Shown in pieces: positions 24,388 to 36,392 of a DNA stretch of 64,000 nucleotides (position 1 is its first letter; each line of letters starts with the position of its first letter). Source of the stretch: Sphaerolaimus hirsutus (Eukaryota; Nematoda; Chromadorea; Monhysterida; Sphaerolaimidae); NCBI GenBank assembly GCA_964036195.1, contig OZ038451.1, forward strand, positions 806,001 to 870,000, read 5' to 3'. A model generated the notes under the pieces. The model made no database searches. It had not been told where the DNA came from and saw only the letters and a list, made by a program, of their open reading frames with translations. Made by a program: the position numbers and the translations under genes.

Positions 24388-25575
24388 AGACTTTTCACAC
24401 TCGATATTTGGTGCTGGCAATTCAACTATGTTCATTTTAATTAACGAATATTTCTTCCAGGCTATTGTTAAACGATGAATTTCAAACAGATGTTCCAAGT
24501 TTTGCATATGCTACGATCTCTATCGCACACATTGGTTCGGCAGAATTTTCTTACGTCACTGTGAAAGATTTTCATGAAAGTTTGTATAATGAGAATATGC
24601 GATAAAAATAGTCCGGTGACATGATACTTTACAGGCGCAGTCATTTATGCCTCACGTTGGAAGCGTGCCAATGATAATCTAAACATACGATTTTTGTTAA
24701 AATATGAAAAAAAATTTCTTCTTGTGACGTAAAAAGCAATGATTATTTTCGTTCTATTGATGAAAGTCGCATGCGGTGAATATAATTGGCGCACTTCCCA
24801 TGTAATCACTGGAGTATAAACCCATGGTTTAAAGTGTCCCAACTCAAGTGACCATGGGTTTACTACACTACTATCATTGTTGTTTTCCGCATGCTTGTGT
24901 TTTTCTTGTTCATTTGGTGATGCTGCTAACGCATTTTAGGTATTTCTCCACCTGTGTGAAGTCAGACAAGTTGTCTCAAATTCAGATTTCGATTGCATAA
25001 CATGTAGATAGTCCATGATCTCAGTAGAGAAGATTTATCAACGTTCAAATTCATGCATTTATAGTTAACGGATTTTTTATTGGAAAAATTCCCGCAGTAT
25101 AAGAAGAATTACACTTTTTTAGAAGATCCCTGGCTATGAAAAAGTTTACTCTGTTCGTGATGAACGCAACTTAAATGAGTTTTTAAACACAGTGTAAATT
25201 TTTGTATTGGTATCAACCAAATTGATTTTTATGACTCCAATAAACAAATCATGAAATACTTTAGACGATAGTGATTTGGATCTGTAAATGAATAAATTAA
25301 AACTATAAATTGCTTATCAAATAAAAAACGTATCTTAAACCACGATAGACAGCATATACCGCTGCTGGGAGATTTCATATTTATTGTCTATACAGGGGTG
25401 TCAGAATTACTCAACTACTAAAAGTGTAAATGTAAATATTTTTTTACTCACCAGAAAGTATAGAAAATGTAAAATATTTTTTTTACTCATATTCATGCGT
25501 AAATGTGAGTAAAATACTTTTTCCAGGAAAACGTAAAAGCTACTACTTTTTACATGTGAGAGTGTCAGTTTTACA

Positions 25576-26884
25576 CTGGAAGGCATAATAGATGTAATTT
25601 TGTAGTTATTATTTAGTATTTTAAAAATGATATGATTTCTTCTAAATTGTCTTATTTTAGCAACAGTAATTGTGATTTTAGCAACAAAAATACATTTTCT
25701 CTGTACACATGTACCTTTAAAATGTACGCGTAAAAGTGAGTACCATACTTTTTTCAAAAGTATATATATGAATGTATTTACCGCGTACTCGCGTACAGGT
25801 ATTTTCAGAGTAAATGTACCTACATTTTAACAACTGTGCTGTTTACCAGCCGTTGTATTGGAGGTGCCGTTCTATTGGAGGCTGTCGTTCTATTTTTACC
25901 AGTTTTTTCACATATTTTCATCTGGACAGCAGTACCCTTTTATTTACTTGGCCAAAATAAAGTCAAAAAGTTTACCTTCTATTGGATACACCCTTCTATA
26001 AGAGATCTGGCCCTCTATTAGAATAAATATAGTATAATAAATATTCAATATAAAGCACATTTGTAAATACATAAAAGTGTAGTCACCTTTTATGCCTGTA
26101 TTGAAATGTATGAAATACATTTGATGTACTCAGGTACTTTTAGAAAGAATGCATACAGGTGAATACAGGTACTTTTTTCAGTGGAAAGTGGTAAATGTAT
26201 TTACCTTGTTGTACTTGAGTATAAGTATATTTCAATTGAAAATCTCTCTGTAGCTGTGTATCCCTGAAAATCTCCCCGTGAAAAAATCTCCCCTTGGTGG
26301 CAGTCTCACACACTGTAAAGTGTAAAGTAAATTGTCAAATGTCTTTTAAAATGTCATTCAAATATGTCAAATATCATGCAAAATGTAAAAATTAATTAAA
26401 ATACCACCCAGTTGTGTAAACATACCTACCGTATTAAAGAAAAAATACCCCACGGGGGTGATTGTTTCATAGTGGTCCCGAGAGGGGGGGGGGGGGTAAA
26501 CGAGGGAGGGTATTTCGAGGGGAAAGGGGTTATTATTTCGCCAGAATTTTTTTCAAATCCTAGTACAAAATCGTCGTTTGTGATGTACACTGGGGTAGAA
26601 AAATGTCATGTACGTTCTCTTTACACTCAATCTGGGGGGTGGGTATTTCGAGGGGGGGGGGTATTCCGAGGAAATACGGTAGTTCTACTAAAAAATATGG
26701 ATTTATACTAAATATGTATGACTATTGAGTAGTGATGTAAAAAGCGCCAGACTTTCGGCGCCAAGCGCCATGGTGCTTTTGGCATGCGAGCGCCATGCGT
26801 CAATGGCGCCACAGCAAGATAGCGCCAAGCGCCAAAGGCGCAATGGCGCTTTTCTAGACCACGGCGCTTACGGCACTGATTTTA
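25576..26884. other. Interval unique to copy 1, transposon-derived
   Basis: Not present in copy 2. It contains TTAACAACTGTGC and TTACTCAACTAC-type ends of an aberrant CAGAGTTG-like element, part of a TGTAAAGTGTAAAGTAAA element, the G-run MITE at 26429-26679 and a GCGCC fragment at 26733-26876. No gene seen. Confidence 0.6.
26429..26679. mobile_element. G-run TA-target MITE, degraded left end
   Basis: The right end GAGGAAATACGG with flanking TA (26680-26681) is intact. The left end begins CCGTATTAAAG after TA and has lost the usual repeat. G-runs of 9-14 occur at about 26486-26497 and 26651-26661. Confidence 0.65.
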
Positions 26885-28023
26885 CGGCAGCGAGGGATGG
26901 CGCTGGTGCGCCCAACCGATTTTACACGGATGTTTCCAAAAAAATAAATTGCTCAAAAAGAAAAAGAAGTCGCCGTATAGTTTTGAAAAGTGGCCCTGCG
27001 CGGACCGCATATGTCGAACCGCAACGTGTCACGCTTTTTTATTAATTTTTTAAAATTTTATCGTTATTTTCAATTTTTCCCATTACTCTACTTTTTACTC
27101 TACTTGTTACTTTAATTTTTATTTTACTCTACACGTTTTACTCTCCTTTTCAATTTTTACTCTACTCTTCAATTTTTATACTACTGTACAATTTTTACTC
27201 TCTACATTTCACTTGTGGAACTGGCCCCAGAACTTTTAGTATTTTCAAATATTTTGTGGACTTGTCCACATTTGTGGACTGACATGGAAAATTTGTCCCA
27301 TGATAATGCCCCCTAATATTTGTAACACTTCAAAACGACCACATTTTCATGAGTAAAAATTCAAAAATTATTCCTTCTCTTTCCTGAAAAGAAGTCTTCA
27401 ATTTAATTCGCGTTGACTTACAAAAATTGTACTTTACAATTTCTGCACTCGGCCAGTTTGAAAGTTGAAAACGTTTACACATATTTAGGTAAACTTCGAA
27501 AACAGTCGTGTACTTTGATTCAATTAACAGCCCCCAGCTCTACTGTGGCAATAACCGTCCAATATTTAGGTAATCGATGTTGTAATTAAATGCATCAGTT
27601 GACCAGAGTTGTTAAAAGTACTGAAATTTTTTCAAAGTATATGCAAACTAAGTATTACTTTATTACCCGCCCCCGAGTACAGTAAACACAGTGACACATT
27701 TATACTCTTACTTATGAGTAAACATGAGTAAAATACCGTTTTCCTCGGAAAACGTAAACTTGTAAAAACATTTTCTAATTATTTCTAATTTCTAACAGTA
27801 TTTCTAATTTTCTAACTTTTCTTTGCCATCGTCAGTGTGCATAAGAACCAAAAAATAAATACCGTATTTCCTCAAAATACCCCCTCGACATACACCTCTC
27901 AAAGTAGTCACTATGAGTTAATAACCCACACCCCTCGTAATACCTCCCCCCCTCTTGAATGATGCAAATACATCATGTATGCACTGCACATGACGTATTA
28001 ATTGCTGCCAGTTTGGATCGCAG

Positions 28024-28606
28024 CTAGAATGTCAAATTTCCGTTTTCCGTTTTCCGTTCCGTTTTCCAGCTGCTTAAATTTTTTTTCTTCATTTTCTGTT
28101 ATGTTTTCTGGCAACTTTTTTACCGTTTCCGTTTTTCCGGCTCATTGGCCGTTTTCCGCCTCAATTTCCAGTTTTTCCGCTTTTTTTCTGTTTTCCGCCT
28201 CAATTTCCAGTTTTTCTGCTTTTTTTCCATTTTTTCGCCTCTATTTTCCATTTTTCCGCCTCATTTTACCTTTTTCTGGCTCAACTTTCTGTTTTCTGAT
28301 CAGCCAAACTGGTAAAAATTCATGCAGATTGTCAATCATGTAAAAATTTTTCTGCTTCCAGCAAAATTGCTGCAAATTTTTTCCACTTCCAGCGAAATTT
28401 CAGCAAGTTTTTCCATTTCTGTGCAAATTTGATTTTTTCTGTTTCCGTTTTTCCGGCCTCTTTTTCCGTTTTCCGGCCGCTGCAATTTTTTTTCCGTTTC
28501 CGTTTCCGTTTTCCGCCAAGTGCAACTTTTTTTTCCGTTTTCCAGACGCTGAAAAAATTTTTCTGTTTCCATTTCCGTTTTCCGTAAAAAAAATTTTTTT
28601 ACACCC
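28024..28606. mobile_element. TTTTCCG-rich element
   Basis: It begins TAGAATGTCAAATTTCCG and ends TTTTTTACACCCTA, matching the ends of the smaller element at 2073-2395. The interior alternates TTTTCCG words with a central unrelated piece (28290-28400). No target duplication seen. The same element is at about 53125-53712 in copy 2. Long frames on both strands are low-complexity artefacts. Confidence 0.6.
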
Positions 28607-28710
28607 TAGAAAGAATCACCCGCCGCGGGTTATTCCGGGGAAATATGATACAACGCTTGAATTCCCGTGAATATTTTTTGCACGTTTTTGTTGATCGCGA
28701 GACTCGGGAC

Positions 28711-29099
28711 TAGTGATGGAAAAGCGCCATGGCGCTGGCGCCTGGCGCTAGCGCCAAAGCAAAAGCAAAAAGCGCCATTTTAGCATTTCTGGCGATTGGC
28801 GCCATTTTGCTCTGGCGCCATTTGCGCTTGACGCTGGGATTCCGAAAATCGCCATGGCCCTTTTGGCGCTTGGCGCTAATTTGCTCTGGCGCCATTGGCG
28901 CATGGCGCTAGGATTCAAAAAAACCGCCATGGCCCTTTTGGTGCTTGGCGCTAATTTGCTCTGGCGCCATTGGCGCATGGCGCTAGGATTCAAAAAAACC
29001 GCCATTGCCCTTTTGGTGCTTGGCGCTATTCAGTGGCGCCATTGGCCTTTGGCACTTTTGGCGCTTGGCGCCAAATTCCTGGCGCTTTTTCCATCACTA
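28711..29099. mobile_element. GCGCC palindromic hAT MITE, near-perfect 8-bp TSD
   Basis: TAGTGATGGAAAAGCGCC and GGCGCTTTTTCCATCACTA ends. The flanks CTCGGGAC (28703-28710) and CTCGGAAC (29100-29107) differ at one base, suggesting an older insertion. Two nearly identical internal units of about 85 bp are present. The copy-2 equivalent (53814-56021) was split by another transposon. Confidence 0.88.
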
Positions 29100-29501
29100 C
29101 TCGGAACGACCTCCCCCCTGTCGAAGTGTAACAAAATTTAGTTTGCCATATCACCGAATCGTATAGTGGAGTAGTTATTGAGTATATTCACAGACTTAAT
29201 AATAAAGTTTTATTAGCAAGCAACAGATAAATATCAACCAGTGTACCAGGTGCCACTCCCAGACCCTGTAAAATGCTCTGAAAAATGTCAAATGTCATGC
29301 ACAGTGTCAAAAGTAATATAAAATGACATGTAAAATGTCAAATGTCGTGCAAAGTGTCAAAAGTAATATAAAATGACATGTAAAATGTCAAATGTCGTGC
29401 AAAGTGTCAAAAGTGACGTGAAACTCCCGGTAAAAGGTTAAATGTTATGCAAAGTGTCAAAAATCGTTAAACATACACTGTAAAACGCCAACTGCCATGA
29501 C

Positions 29502-30670
29502 CAACGATGGAAAAAACACAGAAATTGAACACAGAAACTCATTGAGTTTCTGTGTTTTTGTTTTACACAGAAACACGGAAACTCATAAATTTTGAAAAAC
29601 TCAAAACTCAAATGAGTTTTTTTTTGGAGAACACAGAAACACAGAAACACGGAAACACAGAAAAGTTTTTTGAGTTTTTGTGTTTTTTTCAGCGAAGTGG
29701 TTGAATGCACATTAATTCAGTTAAACTAAACAAGATAAGATAAGCATCTATAGTATGTAAATATGTACATAATGTATTCATATTTTATAATGGTACAAAA
29801 AAGAAATTAAAGATGGCATGCACATCTCATGGTGGATTTGACAATTTAAGTTCGACATTTAAGTATACCTTATTACCTTGAATAACCCCCCCCCCTTGAA
29901 TTAACTCCCCTCAAAATGCAGTGGTGAAATAATAAGCCCCGCCCCCCTCAAAATACCCCCCTCAGGGATGATGTACATCATGTATCCAATGTACATGATG
30001 TGTTTATTACTGCTAATTTGCATTGCAGCTACACATAGACTGTACTAGGTTGTGTAGCTGACTACTGATGTTTATTTCAAATATATCCCTTTTGTATGCA
30101 TTTATAACCTGTTTTGGGTACGTAAATGCCTACTATTTTCTATGATCCTTACAACACTTTCTGATGAAATAATAATGTCCATGGGGGTATTTCGAGGTAA
30201 TATGATAGTTGTAGTTCAAATCAATTCCGTAGTCTTCCATACAGTGCACATCCATTGGAGAATTTTGGAGTACTGCATAAATTGTCGTTTCTGGGCATTT
30301 TGTTGCTGGTGTTATGATGTTGATGTCCTCATTGTGGACATTTTTATGGACTTTTTTGACACTTGAATGAATACACAAATGTTGTGTGGGGTTAAAACAT
30401 GTGTAAAACCAATATTTTATAAGAAAACCACTGTTTCCAGATCGAAATGCTGTAAATCGAAAAAAATTTTGGGGAAAACTCGAATTTTTTGGAAAAAACT
30501 CAAGTTTTTTAGAAAAAAACTCAAAAAACTCGAGTTTTTACAAAAAACACAGAAATAAAAACAGAGTTACTCAAGTTTTTTTCAAGAAAAAAACTCAAAA
30601 CACAGGTATTCATTTTTGAAAAACTCAAAACACAGAAAGTGTTTTTTTTTGGAGAACTTACCCATCGTTG
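29502..30670. mobile_element. hAT element CAACGATGG, TSD GCCATGAC, copy 1 only
   Basis: CAACGATGGAAAAAACAC at the left and CCATCGTTG at the right, flanked by perfect 8-bp GCCATGAC (29494-29501, 30671-30678). Copy 2 has the empty site with one GCCATGAC at about 56367. The interior holds ACACAGAAAC-type simple arrays at both ends and, in the middle (about 29870-30210), G/C-run MITE pieces. No transposase frame. Confidence 0.92.
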
Positions 30671-30909
30671 GCCATGACATTACATGGCTTTAGACACTTT
30701 GCATGATATTTCAGATATTCCAGGGCATTTTACTAGACTTTTGACATTTTACAGGCCATTTCACATAACTTTTAAAACTTTGCATGGCATTTAACATTTC
30801 ACAGGGCATTTTACATGACTTCCAACACTTACATGACATTTCACATGTAGCAGGGCATTTTACAGGGTCTGGGAGCTCGCCCAGTTTGATCTAAACAGAG
30901 CTGAACACA

Positions 30910-31041
30910 ATGCTGCAGCCAGGAGACATGTCCTCGGTGTCCAAGAGAAAACTGACGCCGGCACAGTCGCAGGCGGCTAAGGAAGCATTTGGAAATATGG
31001 CTTCTGTGAGCGGCGGCGTTGGCGCTGGTTTCGGCGGATAA
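30910..31041 (+). CDS. Possible small exon or ORF, 43 aa, unrecognised
   Basis: ATG to TAA, 43 codons, with ordinary amino-acid composition (Lys/Gln-rich middle, Gly-rich end) and higher GC than its neighbours. It recurs at 56769-56900 with four codon differences, three of them changing the residue (Val/Leu, Phe/Leu, Val/Met). An alternative reading treats the stretch as part of an exon: AAAAGTAAGG at about 31040 resembles a donor, and another + frame is also open. I do not recognise a family. It could be a fragment of a host gene, a promoter-proximal exon or chance. Confidence 0.25.
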   Translation: MLQPGDMSSVSKRKLTPAQSQAAKEAFGNMASVSGGVGAGFGG

Positions 31042-31357
31042 AAGTAAGGCCCCATGCGCACCGACAATGTTCCCAGCAAAGTCGATGATTTTCGTGATGT
31101 TCGTTTTTAGGCGTTTTCATTGTGTTTTCACTAAAACTGTGGTGAATTGGTGATCTTAGATTAGGATGAATGAGGAAGTGATGTAAATGTCGATCGTATC
31201 AGAGTAGGACTTGACCGGATCACATCACACCTATCGTTGGCATTACCGTATTTTTTCTTATAGAAGAGCGCCGTTCTACTTTTTCGTCAACATTTGTACC
31301 TGTCGTTGTTTTGGGGGTGCCGTACTGTTGGAGATATACCATTCTATGAGAAGAAAT

Positions 31358-31944
31358 GGGCCAGGCCTCCTACGCACAAACGCTCGGCGCGCACAAACGC
31401 CCGGCACGCACAAAATTGAGCCCGCCACGCACAAATGTCCGGTACGCACAAATCTGATGCTCTGTGCGTACCGTGAATACACGTGAATAACACGTGAATG
31501 CACCCAACATGCACTCAAACACTCGGTGAGATTGGTGGCAATGTTATACTCGGCGGATATGATACTCTGCCCTCGCACTCATTTATGTCTCACGTTGGAA
31601 GCGTGCCAACGATGATAAAGCATGCGATTTTTGTATAAAAGATGAGAGAAATCATTGTATGAATAAGTATTGTTACAGTAAATGTGTATCGTTAGAGAGA
31701 TGACGTTTTTCAACTTTGAAAATCGCATGGGTAAAAAATCGTTGGCATGCTTCCAGCGGGAACCACGCGTGCAGGGTGTAAAGTGACTGGAGTATACAAA
31801 TACATAACGACTGGCACGCACATTGTGCGGCACGCACACAGCTACAGTTTTGTGCATACCGGGCGTTTGTGCGTACCGGACTTTCATTTTGTGCGTGCCA
31901 GGCGTTTGTGCGCGCCGGGCGTTTGTGCGTACAGGTGCGGAGCC
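31358..31944. mobile_element. hAT element, GTACGCACAAACGC ends, TSD GAAGAAAT, copy 1 only
   Basis: The left end GGGCCAGGCCTCCTACGCAC and the inverse of the right end (GGCTCCGCACCTGTACGCAC) share their inner half including ACGCACAAACGC. Perfect 8-bp GAAGAAAT occurs at 31350-31357 and 31945-31952. Copy 2 has the uninterrupted site at about 57205-57225. Inside, GTTGGAAGCGTGCCAACGAT and its inverse form a second, inner inverted repeat. Confidence 0.88.
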
Positions 31945-32389
31945 GAAGAAATACGGTATGTGTTTATTGAGGGTATAGGTAAAATAATATGAATGTATCC
32001 ATGATCATAATAGTATACCGATCAGTATACCGATTTGTTCAGCCGTCGAATTTCTTTTCAAAGTTTTCTGCCAATATTTATGCTTGTAAGACATTCTGAG
32101 CAAGTTCTGTAAGACATTCTGAACAATAAAAAGTACCATTCTATTGTTTGTCAATTTTTTTACATGCCTTTCGATTTTTTTACCAATTCAATCATACATT
32201 TTCCATTTGAACATAAATTACAATAAAGCTTGAGCAATATTTCACAGCAGAGTAACAATTTAAAATTTAGTATGTATTTGAACACTTTGAATGTCCTTAC
32301 CATCCATTTTTGCACGCTTTTGCATTTTGGCACTCTTCCAGCAAAATTTCTACCTGTCGTATTTCATAAGTTAAAGCATGTGCCAAAAA

Positions 32390-32755
32390 CTGCTGCAAAG
32401 CGCCAGCGGTGCCAGAGCATTATGGCGCGAAGCGCCAAAAGCGCCAGAAAAAATTTCTCCCCACTCACCTAATAGGGGAAAGTGTTTGAGAGTCAAATGA
32501 AGCAAATTTGATAGTTTTTGTGGCATTATGGCTCCAGGAAAATGTAAGAACACTCTGTGCTGTTATATAAATGGTTCTGAAATAATAAACCTACATGCGG
32601 AAATAGTAACATTTCATTCTTGGCGCCTCTGGCGCGGCTATTTACACAGGTCCCGGTCCCCGGCCGGGACCTGTGTAAATAGCCCTCTGGCGCCATCATT
32701 TCTTGCGTCGGTTGGCGCACGGCGCCATTTTTCCTGGTGCGTTTCCATCAGTAAT
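32390..32755. repeat. GCGCC hAT-family sequence, copy 1
   Basis: GCGCC units at 32398-32450 and 32620-32745, ending TTTCCATCAGTAATG. This corresponds to the region in copy 2 where the second block has expanded into a 32-bp minisatellite (57683-57990). Contains the 50-bp hairpin annotated separately. Confidence 0.6.
32635..32684. mobile_element. 50-bp perfect hairpin insertion, TSD CTCTGGCG, copy 1 only
   Basis: Two perfectly complementary 21-nt arms (32636-32656 and 32664-32684; arm begins GGCTATTTACACAGGTCCC) are separated by 7 nt. The 8-bp CTCTGGCG is duplicated at 32627-32634 and 32685-32692. Copy 2 has a single CTCTGGCG at this point (about 57686). The perfect arms imply a recent insertion or continued mobility of a very small foldback. 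Confidence 0.88.
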
Positions 32756-33262
32756 GCAAACTAAAACACATTTGTATGAGCATTTGATGCCAACAGCATC
32801 CTCTCATAAAATCAACCAAAAATGATAGTATTTACAATCAAAGACTCATGAGAGGGAGAAAAACAGATAAAAATGGAAATATATGTTACCTTTCAATGGC
32901 ACCACACAAGCTAGTTTTCATTGTTCCTTGTTGTTTTGTTTCCAAAATCATGCAAACACTCAGTAAAATCATCTAGAACGGCTGCCAAAAAAAAAATCAA
33001 AACATGTTTTTTTTGTTAGTTTTCATGTTATGAAGTCATTATTGAATTCTTTTGAAAAATGCTGCAGACAAAATATTTTTTTTTGTGTAATATGTATACT
33101 TTTGTAGTACATGCGGTTAATGGCATGTGATGGAGAAAATTATACTGTATTTTTTCTGTGACTACCCAGTTCATTTTAAAGTTATTTTTAGTAATTTGGC
33201 AGATTGAAAACTGGCTGTTGAAAACTAATGTAGCCGGTATGTCGTCAGCACGTCGCCGTGAC

Positions 33263-33815
33263 CAGGGTTGACAAAAACTTATGTTTTATTTCTAAATCTT
33301 ATGTTTCGTATCCAAATTATGTTGTTGTTGAATCCAAACTTTATGTGAACATTTGGATACAAAAACATAAGATTTGAACACAAAACATACTATGGATACA
33401 GAAAAAACACAATTTGGATACACAATTTACACTTTGCAAGACATTTGTCATGACAATTGCCACTTTGCATGATATTTTACAAATGAGCCCAGCACACTCC
33501 AGTAGTCTTTCTACTGAAAATGCAAACCATTCTTATCAATAATTGTAACTTTACACTTGCAGCTAGCTAACAATATATACTGCATGCAACTTTTGAAAAG
33601 TAAGGGGAAAATTTGTCACAGGTTTTTCATGTATAGGTCTAATTATAACATTTTTTCTGGCCTTGCATGGACTTTTTGTAAAATGTGTCATTTTATTTAA
33701 AACAAGACTTTTGGGAATAAAATAAAGTAAAATAAAATGAAACAAGAATAAAATAAAAATAAAATAAAATTTTTATACAATTTGACTAAAATGAATTTTT
33801 ATAAAACCAACCCTG
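33263..33815. mobile_element. hAT MITE CAGGGTTG, near-perfect 8-bp TSD
   Basis: CAGGGTTGACAAAAAC ... ACCAACCCTG flanked by GCCGTGAC (33255-33262) and GCCGCGAC (33816-33823), one mismatch. The interior matches the 12547-13607 element in inverted order. The copy-2 counterpart starts at 58520 and is cut by the BEL/Pao element. Confidence 0.85.
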
Positions 33816-33823
33816 GCCGCGAC

Positions 33824-34217
33824 ACATTTGGCAACGTTTTGGTGACCTTGGCACTATTCAACATTGGTAAACAGTTTTCAACTTTGGTAAACTGGTGACA
33901 CGGGTGCTGTGTTGTTATACATAGCCAGTTTTCACCTTTGAAAACACTAAATGAAAACAAAAATAAAATTTTTGAAAACTGAATGGTGACGCGCAGGGTG
34001 ACATTGGTGACGCATTGCCTCTGTCACCGTACAGTTTTTAAAAACGTTCTGCAAATCTGAAATTTAGACAAAAAATGTGACCTGCCGAAACTAATAATTG
34101 CACATGATTTCATGTTTTGAAAACTAAAATTGTAAATTTACATGTTTTGAAAGCTGTACAGCGACGGATCACCATTGAGTTTCGAGATGAGTTTTCAATG
34201 AGGAACCATGAAAACTA
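33824..34217. other. Repeat remnants, no gene seen
   Basis: Contains GGTAAACAGTTTTCAAC-type words of the same family as 2404-2560 and 54420-54560. Nothing recognisable as coding. Confidence 0.4.
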
Positions 34218-34575
34218 CCGTATTTCCTTGAAATACCCCCCAGGGGGTGATTGTTGCAGAGTGAGAATTTTGAGGGGGGGGGGGGGGTTAAACGAGGGGG
34301 GCTTATTAGTTCGCCAGAAATTTTTTGAAATTCCAGTACTAAATTGTTGTCTGTAACGTACGCAGATGTAGAAAAATGCAACAATAACCACTACCGTATT
34401 TCCTCGAAATACCCCCCGAGGGGTGATTGTTTCATAGTGCTCCCGAGAGGGGGGGGGTTAAACGAGGGGGGTATTTCGGGGGGGGGGGTGATTGTTTCAT
34501 AGTGGTCTCGAGAGGGGGGGGGGTGTCAAACGAGGGGGGGTATTTCGAGGGAGGGGGTATTTCGAGGAAATACGG
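34218..34575. mobile_element. Two G-run TA-target MITEs, tandem or nested
   Basis: CCGTATTTCC starts after TA at 34216-34217 and again after TA at 34392-34393. A shared right end GGAAATACGG at 34575 is followed by TA. The second (34394-34575) is complete and appears inserted in the first. G-runs of 8-15 on the + strand. Confidence 0.75.
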
Positions 34576-34630
34576 TATATATAAGAGTCTATTGACTTAT
34601 ATAAGTGTGTAACACTGTTCTGACGTAATA

Positions 34631-36390
34631 CACTACCGTGCAGAATAGTTGAGACTTTTCACACATAGAGAAACAGTAGGCTGGGGGTCCACCGCACCTT
34701 TTTGCCTCTCAATTTCTTGTCCCTTGCCCAATTTTGATGCCGTTTGAGTATGTTGGGGTTTGATGCTGGGACTACTACGAAAAAATTCTGTTTGCTCAAA
34801 TAATCCCCCAGGCCCGAGGTAAGGGGGGTCTATAAAAAGATGGTCAATAAATATACAAAAAATGGGCAATCTGGATGAGTGTCTTTGAAGGTTAATAACT
34901 CAACCATTTCTGGGCTGATTTGAATCATTCAACACTTAAAATGATCGGGACAACCTGCAGATTCTATTTTTGTGGTCGGTTTAGTGATGCTTAAATTCCA
35001 TATGTCAATTTGACCCTGTTTTTGAACATGAAAAAATAATTTTTTGAATGTACTATCATATACTTTAGACAACGAGGATTCATGTAAAACAAAAATGAGT
35101 TCAATATCTCTTTCCAATCAAAAGTTTTGGCACTTCAAATTTTTCAATTGTGTCTAAACATTTTATGCTTATTTACTGGGGTTTGCAGCATGAAAATTTT
35201 GTTATTGAACAGTCTATAACATACTTTAGACGGAGAGAATTAATATGACACAAACGTTTTTTCAATATCTCTTTCCAATCAAAAGTTATAGCACTTACAA
35301 ACCTCCATCTTCATTCCATCCAAAATAATGCACATTACTCATTCACAGTTGGGCCAACTTTTCTCCCTAATAGAGCAAAGCCAAAACCTCAAATTTACAC
35401 ACCAAATAGCCCCGCTCAGTAGTATGCCCACCCCCATTTCTGAGTTGCTGGCAATGGATGCAAAACTGCAGCAAAAATAAATAAATGCCACATTTCCATA
35501 TATGCATTGACATATGCTGTTCATGCTTAGAATGTTTCTTGCTGCACACAGAGCTCAGCGATGCAGGCAAGCAGTTGCAATGGTGAAAATTTTGTTAAAA
35601 AATGAACATAGGAATCAGGGGTCTCCAGGATTTTGGCCCTCGCGGGGGCTGGATAGATAGCAAATCGCTCCTCCAGAGGGATAGATAGCTGAAAAAATTT
35701 TCTGGGGGGGGCTGGCGGGGGCACAATATATAGGCTTTTTCAAGGTTAAGAAGGCTGAAAATGGAAAAAAAATCGCTAATAATCAGTCAAAAATAGCCAA
35801 AAGTAGATATAAAATGGCTTAAAATAGGTATATAACCATGTATATAGCCGTAAAGCACGATTTTGAAGGTGAAAAACTATAAAAAGATGCGAAAATTATT
35901 GATTTTGAGCAAAAATTGGGGCAAAATTTCTCAAAAACCACTCCAGATAGATAGATAGCTGAGCGATTTGGAGGGGGGTCTTTGAGGGTAGTAGCCAAAA
36001 ATTTTACCTCAGGATAGATAGATAGCTGAGCGGCCTCCGGGATATATAGATAGCTGGCTGATTTGGGGGGGGGGCAGCCCCCCAGCCCCCCCCGCTAGGA
36101 GACCCCTGATAGGAATTGGATATAGACTTTAAAGTGAAATACTGGGTGGCTACTGCCCAAAACAAGAAAAGTCTCAACTATTCTGAAACATGAACAAACT
36201 GAGTTAATAAGTTTGTACACTAGGAATATACACAGATTTCAACTCGAGGGGCGGTCATCCCGGGCATGTGTAGTCAACCCCCCAGGGTACCCATGTATAG
36301 TATCCAAATGTTTTGCATATCGACCATTTCAAAATTCTGGCAACATTAATTACGCAGCGCAGAAAGTCTCAACTATTCTGCACGGTAGTG
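34631..36390. mobile_element. Tc1/mariner-type TIR element, 1.76 kb
   Basis: Left end CACTACCGTGCAGAATAGTT and its exact inverse at the right end, flanked by TA (34629-34630, 36391-36392). The interior includes a diverged arm of the 20.3-22.2 kb foldback family (34800-35300), a hAT insertion (35616-36108) and a second GTCTCAACTATTCTG word at about 36170. No transposase frame, so non-autonomous or gutted. Confidence 0.8.
35616..36108. mobile_element. hAT MITE CAGGGGTCTCC, TSD ATAGGAAT
   Basis: CAGGGGTCTCCAGGATTTT ... CTAGGAGACCCCTG flanked by perfect 8-bp ATAGGAAT (35608-35615, 36109-36116). Subterminal G/C runs and GATAGATAGCTGAGCG-type repeated words. Inserted into the 34631-36390 element. 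Confidence 0.9.
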
Positions 36391-36392
36391 TA

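Larger units (their letters stand above)
22249..33494. repeat. Direct duplication, copy 1 (partner 47488-59110)
   Basis: Aligned by eye with 47488-59110 in the same orientation at an initial offset of 25239 bp. Two collinear blocks match closely: 22249-25575 with 47488-51288, and 26885-33494 with 51948-59110. The intervals 25576-26884 and 51289-51947 are unrelated. Other differences are mostly whole insertions, annotated separately. Within this copy, 22440-22700 contains short frames on both strands that recur in copy 2 but show no domain. Confidence 0.9.
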
